A DNA stretch of 29,833 bases from the NCBI GenBank assembly GCA_964526565.1, contig CAZGMC010000052.1, forward strand, positions 1 to 29,833. Direction: 5' to 3'. Below, in pieces: positions 21,762 through 29,833 of the stretch. This DNA is from CAZGMC01 sp964526565. GTDB taxonomy: Bacteria > Pseudomonadota > Alphaproteobacteria > DSM-16000 > Inquilinaceae. A model generated the notes under the pieces. The model was not told the DNA's origin. It saw only the letters and a list, made by a program, of their open reading frames with translations, and searched no databases. Position 1 is the first letter of the stretch; each line of letters opens with the position of its first letter. A program made the position numbers and the translations under genes.

Positions 21762-23153
21762 TCATTGCCGCAGCAGGATGACTTCGATGCGGCGGTTCTG
21801 CGCCCGGCCATCGGGCGTGGCGTTGTCGGCGATGGGCTGGGTGTCGGACAGCCCCTCCGCCACCATGCGCGACGGGTCGTCGATGAACTGCCTCATGTAG
21901 TCGAGCACCGCCTCGGCGCGGGCCTGCGACAGCTCCCAGTTGGACGGGAACCGCACCGTGCGGATCGGGATGTTGTCGGTGTGGCCGGTCACCAGGATGT
22001 CGCCCTGCTCGTCGTTGAGCGCCCGCGCCACCCGCTCCAGCGTCGGCAGGTACGGTGCACCGATCTCCGTGCTGGCCGAGGCGAACATGGCCTCGCCCTG
22101 CAGGCGGACGACGACCCGCTGGGCATCCTCGATCACCGTCACGTTCTCGCCGGCCAGGGTATCGGCCAGCGCCACCTCGGCGATGCGCTCGACCTGCTCG
22201 ACCTCTTCCGGCGTCGGCTCGCGCGGCGGCGGCAGCGGCGCCTCGCGGGCCAGCGCGATGTCGCCGCGCGGCGGCAGCCGGCTCAGGGCCGCGACCGGGT
22301 CGGCGGTGGCGCCGCTCAACGCATAGCTGAAGCCGACGTACATCAGGCTGAGCAGCGCCGCCAGCAGCACCGCCACCACCCACAGCGGCAGATACGAGCG
22401 CAGCGGCCGGTGCCCGACCTCGACGCCGCGCCAGTGCGGGGACAGGTCGCGCTCGAACTCGCCGCGCTGGCGGCGGATCATGTGGTAGAGGCCTTCGCGG
22501 ATCTCGGCGTGGCGGGCGCGGCCGCGGTCCATGACGCGGTACTGGCCTTCGAAGCCGAGCGTCATGCACAGGTACATGAGCTCCAGCACATCAAGGTTGC
22601 GGCCCGGATTGCGGCCCAGGTCGTTGAGGATCTCGTAGAAGCGCTCGCCGCCCCAGGCCTCCCGGTAGAACACGTTGACCATGCTGTGGGCGCGCCACTG
22701 GCTCTGCTGGCCCCACGGGGTCTGCAGCACCAGATCGTCGATGGTGGCGCACAGGGCATAACGCACGGCGCGCACGGCATGCGACGAGGCGCCGGCGGCC
22801 AGCGCCCGCTTCTCGAACGCCTTGACCTCGCGGATGACGCGGTCGCGCAGGGCGTCGACGTTGCGGTGGTGGGCGCGATTGCGCATGCGCACCGCCAAGC
22901 CCAGCAGCGACGAGGCGGCGCTGACCAGCGGGTTGATCCCGGTGTAGGCAATCTCCGCCGGCAGCCCGGCCGGCATGCGCTGGGCCGGCTGCGGCTGCGG
23001 CCGGCCGCGCGGCTGGGCAGCAGGCGGCGGCTGCGGCTGGGCGCCAGGACCCGGCGGCGGCTGGGCGGGGCCGCGGCGGCGGCCCGGCGTCGGCCGGATG
23101 ACGGTCCGCTCCTGGTCTTCCGGCGGTTCGGCGAAGGGGTCTTCGTCGCTCAT
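21762..23153 (-). CDS. tssL: T6SS inner-membrane protein TssL with C-terminal OmpA/MotB peptidoglycan-binding domain
   Basis: The protein has 463 residues. Residues 1-60 are a Pro/Gln/Arg-rich tail. About 65-240 is the cytoplasmic DotU/TssL domain (NPLVSAASSLLGLAVRMR, ATIDDLVLQTPWGQQSQW, FYEILNDLGRNPGRNLDVLE, CMTLGFEGQYRV). One membrane helix follows, about 254-278 (YLPLWVVAVLLAALLSLMYV). The periplasmic part ends in an OmpA-like domain, about 345-463, with VTGHTDNIPI, LSQARAEAVLDYM, VAEGLSDTQPIADN and RAQNRRIEVIL. The domain should anchor the membrane complex to peptidoglycan, as in the extended TssL group; in other T6SS a separate TagL does this. It starts 6 bases after tssK, so the two are co-translated. 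Confidence 0.96.
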   Translation of the reverse strand: MSDEDPFAEPPEDQERTVIRPTPGRRRGPAQPPPGPGAQPQPPPAAQPRGRPQPQPAQRMPAGLPAEIAYTGINPLVSAASSLLGLAVRMRNRAHHRNVDALRDRVIREVKAFEKRALAAGASSHAVRAVRYALCATIDDLVLQTPWGQQSQWRAHSMVNVFYREAWGGERFYEILNDLGRNPGRNLDVLELMYLCMTLGFEGQYRVMDRGRARHAEIREGLYHMIRRQRGEFERDLSPHWRGVEVGHRPLRSYLPLWVVAVLLAALLSLMYVGFSYALSGATADPVAALSRLPPRGDIALAREAPLPPPREPTPEEVEQVERIAEVALADTLAGENVTVIEDAQRVVVRLQGEAMFASASTEIGAPYLPTLERVARALNDEQGDILVTGHTDNIPIRTVRFPSNWELSQARAEAVLDYMRQFIDDPSRMVAEGLSDTQPIADNATPDGRAQNRRIEVILLRQ

Positions 23154-23159
23154 GGCCCG

Positions 23160-24503
23160 CTACCCCTGATAGCCGCGGATGGCCCACAGCTCCATCTCGA
23201 TCTTTGGGAAGTCGCCCGAGATGTGGATGGCCATGCCGCCCGACTGCTTGAGCTCGCGCCAGAACGGGCTGTTGCGTTCCAGCTCGAAATAGGTGGCGCC
23301 GGGATTGTACGGCATCTGCCGCGGTGCCACCTGCAGCGGCCGCACCCGGATGCCGCGCAGACGACTGTTGACCATCTCGCGGATCTTCTCGACCGGACCG
23401 ATGGTGACCTGCGGCGGGAAGTGGCGGCGCAGCAGCTCGGCCGGCATCTCCGCCCGCACCACCAGGACGAACCCGGCCTGGGTCAGCAGGTCGCGGTCGG
23501 GCACCGCGGCGACGCTGACATTGTACGGGCGCTGCTGCAGCGGGATCGGGATCGCCGTGGGCTCGATGGCGATGCGGAACGACTCGCGCAAGCTGGCGAT
23601 GACTGGCCGGAAGGTGTGCTGCAGGTCCTCGTGCCGATAGGTCGGGAAGGCCGGCGGCCGGCGGCTGGGCGTGGTGAACGTGCAGAACTCGCCGGCCAGG
23701 GCCACGGCCGTCGTGTACAGCGTCTCCGGGTGGACGTGGGCGGCGCGCAGCAGGTGGTTGAACAGCGGCTCGTACCGGTTGACCATCTGCAGCAGCAGGA
23801 AATCGTAGATCTCGGCCACGCCCTTGGTGCCGGATTCGGCGACGCGGGCGCCCAGCGCCTCGCCGCGGGTATGGATCAGGCCCTGCAGCTCGGCGATGTA
23901 GCCGGCCAGGACGGGCGCGGCGGCGCAGTCCAGCGTCGGCGGGATGTAGGCATCGTCGAGCACGATGTTGCGGTCGGCGCGCACCTCGACGACCCGGGCC
24001 AGCCCGACCTTGACATAGCCGGCCAGCTCCTCCGTCTCCAGCGCCAGGCGCAGGCGCAGCCTGCCGACCTGCACCTGGGCCAGACCTTCCGCCCCGGCGA
24101 TGGCGTCGCGGGCGTTGTAGTCATGGGTGCTGTAGCGGGCGACGGTCTCCTCCTGCCCGGCGGCGTCGAACTCGATGCCGCCCGGCTGACGCACCGGCAG
24201 CACCAGATAGACGATCGCATTGCGCACGCTGTCGGCCAGTTCCAGCGGCGGCGGGTGGTCGGCGTCGTCGGGAATGGAGAACGGCGTGCCGTCCTCCAGG
24301 ATGCCGCGGCAGGTGCTGATCGCGAACTTGCCGGTCTTCAGCAGCTCTCGGTTGATCTGCAGTTCGGCGACCCCCCAGCCATAGGGGCGCAGGCCGGCCG
24401 TGCCGCCCCTGACCAGCTTCTCCACATAGCGATCGAACTGCTGGAAGTGCTGGGTGCGGAGGAACATGCCCTCCGACCAGACGACCTTGTTGTCCGCCGA
24501 CAT
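23160..24503 (-). CDS. tssK: T6SS baseplate protein TssK
   Basis: The protein has 447 residues. The opening KVVWSEGMFLRTQHFQQFDR is the strongest TssK signature. Others are WGVAELQINRELLKTGKFAI, LLLQMVNRYEPLFNHLLRAAHVHPE, HEDLQHTFRPVIASLRESF, and the C-terminal block SGGMAIHISGDFPKIEMELWAI. TssK trimers join the baseplate to the TssL/TssM membrane complex. The gene lies between tssJ (62 bases upstream) and tssL (6 bases downstream), the usual J-K-L order. Confidence 0.96.
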   Translation of the reverse strand: MSADNKVVWSEGMFLRTQHFQQFDRYVEKLVRGGTAGLRPYGWGVAELQINRELLKTGKFAISTCRGILEDGTPFSIPDDADHPPPLELADSVRNAIVYLVLPVRQPGGIEFDAAGQEETVARYSTHDYNARDAIAGAEGLAQVQVGRLRLRLALETEELAGYVKVGLARVVEVRADRNIVLDDAYIPPTLDCAAAPVLAGYIAELQGLIHTRGEALGARVAESGTKGVAEIYDFLLLQMVNRYEPLFNHLLRAAHVHPETLYTTAVALAGEFCTFTTPSRRPPAFPTYRHEDLQHTFRPVIASLRESFRIAIEPTAIPIPLQQRPYNVSVAAVPDRDLLTQAGFVLVVRAEMPAELLRRHFPPQVTIGPVEKIREMVNSRLRGIRVRPLQVAPRQMPYNPGATYFELERNSPFWRELKQSGGMAIHISGDFPKIEMELWAIRGYQG

Positions 24504-24565
24504 TCGCCTTTACCGTATCGCCCTGGTCCGGCCCGCCGGCCGTGGCTGCCGTCCCGCTTCCGCCG

Positions 24566-25090
24566 TCACGACCCGCCGCGCCCCAGCGTCACGGCCAGCG
24601 GCTGCAACTGCGCGGTCAGCGCGGTGGTCTGGTTGGGCGTCACCGGCGCGGTGGCCCGCCAGATGGCCCGGTCGACATCACGGTACATGGCCAGCACGCC
24701 GATGTAGCGGACGTCCGGACCCGGCCGCAGAGTCAGGGATTCGCTGGCGCCCGGTCGCACGGTCACCTCGTTGCGGCCGGCCAGGTCGGCGCCCAGCGCC
24801 TCGCTCTCCCGCTCCATGAGCTGGAAGATGTCGGCCTGTTCAAAGCCGGCCGGCGAACGCAACTGGTAGACGCGCACCGCCAGCGGCGACGGGCGGCCGC
24901 CGGGGTCGGGGTTCAGGCCCTGGGAGCCGACCAGGGTCAGCTGGACGACGGTCGGCTCCGGGGGCGGCGGCGGCGGTGGCGGTGGTGCGGCACACGCCGT
25001 GACGACCACCAGACCCAGGCAGGCCACCAGGCCTGCCGCCATCCGCCCGAGCAAGCCGCGGCGCCGCGTCACCATCGCCGATACCGTCAT
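24566..25090 (-). CDS. tssJ: T6SS outer-membrane lipoprotein TssJ
   Basis: The protein has 174 residues from ATG 25090. This start is chosen because a strong ggggggacggg Shine-Dalgarno lies directly upstream; the ATG at 25129 is less likely. The N-terminus has an Arg-rich n-region, the hydrophobic stretch MAAGLVACLGLVVVTAC, and a lipobox cysteine. The cysteine is followed by AA and a run of nine prolines. The mature domain contains VQLTLVGSQGLNPDPGGRPS, LAVRVYQLRSPAGFEQADIF and YRDVDRAIWRATAPV, typical of TssJ/SciN. It docks the TssM periplasmic tip at the outer membrane. The gene lies between tagH and tssK. Confidence 0.94.
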   Translation of the reverse strand: MTVSAMVTRRRGLLGRMAAGLVACLGLVVVTACAAPPPPPPPPPEPTVVQLTLVGSQGLNPDPGGRPSPLAVRVYQLRSPAGFEQADIFQLMERESEALGADLAGRNEVTVRPGASESLTLRPGPDVRYIGVLAMYRDVDRAIWRATAPVTPNQTTALTAQLQPLAVTLGRGGS

Positions 25091-25196
25091 CCCGTCCCCC
25101 CGCTTTGCGCCAGTGTGTCTGCCTGTCACACTCTACCCTACCGGCCGAAAATTGCATCCCCGTGATCGCATCATCCGGACGGCTTGCGGGCAGCGC

Positions 25197-27044
25197 CTAG
25201 AGCTTCTTTGCCTGCTCCTCGTAGGCCCGCGAGAACTCGCGCCCGAACAGGCCATGGAAGTCATCCTCGGCCTCGCGGGCGATCTGTTGGTAGAGATCGC
25301 GGAACAGCTCCCAGTACTTCGCCTTGCGGTTGGCGGGCAGGATGCTGTCCCACAGCGAGTGCTGCTGGATGCGCTTTTCCAGCTGGTCCGGGTCGAAGCG
25401 GCGCAGCAGCGCGTGCAGGGCAACCTGCATGCCGGCCATCACGGCAAGCTCGTGCGCCTTGATATCGCGGAACGAGTCGCGCACCGCCCGGTCGGCCGGC
25501 AGGAAGCCGGGATGCGGATGCAGCAGCAGCGCGTCGATGGCGCTCTCCAGGGTCGCCGAGTGTTTCAGCGGGTTGTTGTTGCGCGGGCGGATTGTGGTCC
25601 GGTCGGCGACGCGCATGTTGTCGCGAAGCGACGACCGCACTGCCAGCACGTCGAGCAGGCCCTGCACCGTCTCACGAAAGACCACGCCCACCTGATGCAT
25701 GAGTTCGGCGGCCTCTGCCTCCGACACGGCATTGGCGTCGACACCCGCCCCGGCCAGGAACGCCTGCAGCGGCGAGGCACCGGCTGGCGCGCCACGGCCG
25801 TGCACCGGCTGCGGCGCGGCCTCCCGCCGTGGCGGCGGCCTGACCGGTGGTGGTGGCGGCGGCGGCATCGGCGCCTGGCCCGGCGTTGCGGCGGGCGGCG
25901 GCCAGCTCTCGTCAGGCGGCAGCGAGTCNNNNNNNNNNNNNNNNNNNNNNNNNNNNNNNNNNNNNNNNNNNNNNNNNNNNNNNNNNNNNNNNNNNNNNNN
26001 NNNNNNNNNNNNNNNNNNNNNNNNNNNNGGCGGCAGCGAGTCTTCCGACGGTGGCGGCCAGCCCCCGTCGGCAGCAGGCGCCTTGCCCGGCAGCGGCGGC
26101 CAGGCCTCCCCGGCGGCGCCCCCGGCCCCGGCGGCGCCCCCGGCCCCGCCCGACGGCGGCGGCCAGCCGGCATCCGGGATGGGTGTGTCGTCCGCAGGCG
26201 GCGGCCAGCCCTCGCCGGCGGCCGCCTGGTCCCAGTCCGGCGGAATCAGGTCGGCGCCCTGCTGTTCGGTCCGGTAGAAGCTCGGCGGCAGGGCCTGGTG
26301 CTCGGCCGGCGCATGGTCCGACTGCACGCCGCTGCGCTGCTCGCGATGCACGTAGTCCTCGAACGGACCCCGCTCCTGCGGCTGGTCGCTGCCGAACGGG
26401 CCGCCATAGGTGTCGGGCCGCTCGACGAAAGGATTGTCCACGTCGTAGTCGGACTCGCGGCCCTCACCGGTGTCGGTGAACGCGCCTTCGAACGGAGACC
26501 GGTCTTCGGGAAAGGGCGCTGCGCCGAAGTCGAACGAGTTGCGACTTTCGCCTGGGGGGCGCTCGAACATGTCGTATCCGCCCTCGCCCACCGGCGACCG
26601 GTCGAACCCAGCCTCATTGAAAGGCCCTGCGTCCGGACCGAATTCCGCTGCCGCTGCGTCGCCCGACAATGTATCCGTGTCAAACCCGGCGGTGACCGGA
26701 CCGCCGTACAGCGTCGCCTCCTCCGTCTCCATCCGCACGCCGAGTTCGTAGGCGCCGATCCGGATCACGTCGCCGTCCTGCAAAGGCGTGGGATTGTCGG
26801 GCCCGACAGGCTCGTCCGCCTCGTTGAGAAAAACGCCGTTGGAACTGGTGTCGGTCAGGACGAACTGCCCGTCGACCGCGGCGATGCAACAGTGCCGTTT
26901 TGAAATGTGGCGCTGCGGATCGGGCAGGACCCAATCATTTCCCTGCGCCCGGCCGATCGTCAGTGTCCCGTCGTCCACGACCTTGCCGGTCTCGACAGGA
27001 CCCGCCTGCGGATCCTGGCGCAGCAGCGTCATTACCAGCTTCAT
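25197..27044 (-). CDS. tagH: T6SS-associated FHA-domain protein TagH/Fha (interrupted by an assembly gap)
   Basis: The start is ATG 27044, with gggagg about 7 bases upstream. Residues about 20-95 are an FHA domain: R32 in TIGRAQGNDW, S48 and H51 in RHISKRH, and N69 in SSNGVFLN, i.e. the phosphothreonine-binding set. A long acidic, Gly/Pro-rich middle contains repeated WPPP units. It is broken by 100 N at 25929-26028, so true length is unknown (615 codons as assembled). The C-terminal ~200 residues (SPLQAFLAGAGVDANAVSEA, ESAIDALLLHPHPGFLPADR, KAKYWELFRDLYQQIAREAE) match the T6SS FHA C-terminal domain. In the threonine-phosphorylation pathway the FHA protein is the main kinase/phosphatase target and triggers assembly. 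Its presence makes the weak kinase downstream notable. The frame is kept across the gap, which is fortuitous or a sign of in-frame repeats. Confidence 0.93.
   Translation of the reverse strand: MKLVMTLLRQDPQAGPVETGKVVDDGTLTIGRAQGNDWVLPDPQRHISKRHCCIAAVDGQFVLTDTSSNGVFLNEADEPVGPDNPTPLQDGDVIRIGAYELGVRMETEEATLYGGPVTAGFDTDTLSGDAAAAEFGPDAGPFNEAGFDRSPVGEGGYDMFERPPGESRNSFDFGAAPFPEDRSPFEGAFTDTGEGRESDYDVDNPFVERPDTYGGPFGSDQPQERGPFEDYVHREQRSGVQSDHAPAEHQALPPSFYRTEQQGADLIPPDWDQAAAGEGWPPPADDTPIPDAGWPPPSGGAGGAAGAGGAAGEAWPPLPGKAPAADGGWPPPSEDSLPXXXXXXXXXXXXXXXXXXXXXXXXXXXXXXXXXXDSLPPDESWPPPAATPGQAPMPPPPPPPVRPPPRREAAPQPVHGRGAPAGASPLQAFLAGAGVDANAVSEAEAAELMHQVGVVFRETVQGLLDVLAVRSSLRDNMRVADRTTIRPRNNNPLKHSATLESAIDALLLHPHPGFLPADRAVRDSFRDIKAHELAVMAGMQVALHALLRRFDPDQLEKRIQQHSLWDSILPANRKAKYWELFRDLYQQIAREAEDDFHGLFGREFSRAYEEQAKKL
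25929..26028. other. Assembly gap (100 N) within tagH
   Basis: Exactly 100 N is the conventional placeholder for a gap of unknown size. The same 14 bases, ggcggcagcgagtc, end the left flank (25915-25928) and begin the right flank (26029-26042). The gap therefore sits inside a repeated coding segment that the assembler could not resolve. Confidence 0.98.
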
Positions 27045-27148
27045 CGCATGCCTCCCCAACCGACGGCCCGCATGCAGCCTACCCAAACCTTCCTGCAATG
27101 AATGACGTGGGATTGCGCCTTCTTCCTGTCCACACTGCCGATCCCGAG

Positions 27149-27180
27149 CAAAGAGAGCGGGGCCGGCCGGCCCCGCTCCC
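27149..27180 (-). terminator. Intrinsic terminator after hcp
   Basis: A perfect 24-base palindrome (27155-27178, gagcggggccgg and its complement) is followed on the minus strand by tctttg. It begins 28 bases past the hcp stop and precedes tagH by about 105 bases. The short T-rich tail makes it the best intrinsic-terminator candidate in the window. It should separate high-level hcp mRNA from the downstream tagH-tssJKLM-tagF-pppA unit, perhaps with partial read-through. Confidence 0.75.
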
Positions 27181-27205
27181 CATGGCATCGGCAATGGCGG
27201 CGGGG

Positions 27206-27682
27206 TCAGCCCGTCTTGGTCGTCGCCAGGTCGTACGACGCCGGGAAGTTGTTGACGATCTTATGCTTTTCGTCGAACTGGGTGTACTTCATCTCCACCT
27301 TGGTGAAGTTGAAGCTGACCGATTCGGTGGGGCGGTCACCGCCGGTGGACACGCTGTAGCCGCTGACCAGGGCATTGTGGAGCGTATATTCCATGTAGAC
27401 GTCGCCCGGATCACCGGTCGTGACCAGATGGATGATGATCTTCTTCCCGGCGTGGCCGGCGCAGGCCTCCTGGAACAGCAGCGCCGAGGAAGAGTCCATC
27501 GACTTGGTCACGGTCACCTCGCTGACGGAGGGCTCCGACGCCTCGCGGTTCTGGGCCGAACCGGACGGCGTCATGATCGCGCGACCGACACCCCACTGCA
27601 GCGAATCGATGTCGAGCCACTTGACGTGCTTGGAATGGGTGGCGTCGCCCTTGATGCCCTCGACGTCAATGTAGATGGCCAT
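27206..27682 (-). CDS. hcp: T6SS tube protein Hcp
   Basis: The protein has 158 residues. MAIYIDVEGIKGDATHSKHV, KWLDIDSLQWGVGR, EPSVSEVTVTKSMDSSSALL, YTLHNALVSGYSVSTGGDRP and TESVSFNFTKVEMKYTQFDE are standard Hcp segments. Hcp hexamers stack into the tube that is propelled out of the cell and carries effectors. ATG 27682 follows ggaggg at a 5-6 base distance, a strong start. A 240-base gap separates it from clpV and must contain its promoter. A terminator lies just downstream. Confidence 0.97.
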   Translation of the reverse strand: MAIYIDVEGIKGDATHSKHVKWLDIDSLQWGVGRAIMTPSGSAQNREASEPSVSEVTVTKSMDSSSALLFQEACAGHAGKKIIIHLVTTGDPGDVYMEYTLHNALVSGYSVSTGGDRPTESVSFNFTKVEMKYTQFDEKHKIVNNFPASYDLATTKTG

Positions 27683-27830
27683 GGTATCCCTCCGTCATTG
27701 GGTGGTTGTCCCGGATCGCTCGGGACGGGCCGGTGATGGCAGTTCCGGCACCGGGCGACTGTGCCCGCCGTCACTCCCCTCTTGGATAATCTGCTGCCGG
27801 CTCGTACCCGGAGCCGTTGCCGGGCTTGGA

Positions 27831-27858
27831 CCACATCGACCGTGATGGTCGACTGTGG
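27831..27858. promoter_or_regulatory. Hairpin in the clpV-hcp intergenic region
   Basis: The arm ccacatcgacc (27831-27841) pairs with ggtcgactgtgg (27847-27858) around a gtgat loop, with one bulged base. No T-run follows. It sits 149 bases upstream of the hcp start and 65 bases after the clpV stop. It may be an mRNA 3' structure of clpV or an operator for hcp; the sequence alone does not decide. Confidence 0.45.
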
Positions 27859-27922
27859 CCGAAGTGGGACGTGTGATTGATGGTATCCGTGCCCCTGAGA
27901 GGACAACGTCGGAACCGTCACC

Positions 27923-29833
<1,911 letters not shown>

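Noticed and set aside
18062..24707. Plus-strand frames of more than 1000 codons opposite tssM, tssL and tssK
   Set aside because: They are exact shadows of unmistakable T6SS genes and consist of low-information Gln/Val/Gly/Ala/His sequence.
25929..26028. Possible frameshift in tagH across the N run
   Set aside because: The two flanking copies of the 14-base repeat are 114 bases apart, a multiple of three, so the frame is continuous as assembled; true length cannot be judged.
27571..27921. 116-codon minus-strand frame between clpV and hcp
   Set aside because: It runs 112 bases into hcp in another frame, has no clear ribosome binding site or family features, and is better explained as hcp upstream region.

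Overview
The window is about 30 kb of very GC-rich DNA, around 70% by eye. It most likely comes from an alphaproteobacterium of the Rhodospirillales type. The reasons are the dgt / erpA / xthA / SPOR-protein neighbourhood, a TCWNE..PCN-type (2Fe-2S class) dihydroxy-acid dehydratase, and a decayed member of a small MTEPENL coiled-coil family that I associate with alphaproteobacteria. A run of exactly 100 N at 25929-26028 shows this is draft or metagenome assembly.

Left part (1-8.7 kb) is mostly housekeeping. On the minus strand lie a SPOR-type envelope protein cut by the window edge and dgt. erpA (iron-sulfur carrier) and xthA (AP endonuclease) diverge from dgt on the plus strand. A long near-perfect inverted repeat follows xthA. 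Next come a secreted protein of unknown function (+), a broken small coiled-coil gene (-), ilvD (-), a divergent PAS sensor histidine kinase (+) and a small membrane protein (-).

Middle part (8.9-14.4 kb) is a plus-strand set of apparently unrelated genes: an AT-richer methyltransferase, an unrecognised 181-residue protein, a short-chain dehydrogenase, a periplasmic substrate-binding protein without its transporter, and a methyltransferase with a regulatory domain. No gene is longer than about 1.6 kb and no gap exceeds about 255 bases.

Right part (14.4 kb to the end) is all minus strand and is one end of a type VI secretion (T6SS) cluster. In transcription order it reads clpV/tssH (5' end outside the window), hcp, tagH (FHA), tssJ, tssK, tssL, tssM, tagF, pppA, and a PP2C-kinase fusion. 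It supplies the membrane complex (J, L, M), a baseplate subunit (K), the tube protein (Hcp), the sheath-recycling ATPase (ClpV) and a threonine-phosphorylation control module (FHA, phosphatase, kinase-like protein, TagF). The sheath genes, remaining baseplate genes, tssA, vgrG and effectors are not here and probably lie beyond the right edge.

The most unusual feature is the control module. The only kinase domain is fused behind an intact PP2C phosphatase that is a sister of the adjacent pppA product. That kinase domain lacks the catalytic aspartate (HRD reads HGG) and has DFA in place of DFG. The locus therefore appears to encode two intact phosphatases and a probable pseudokinase.
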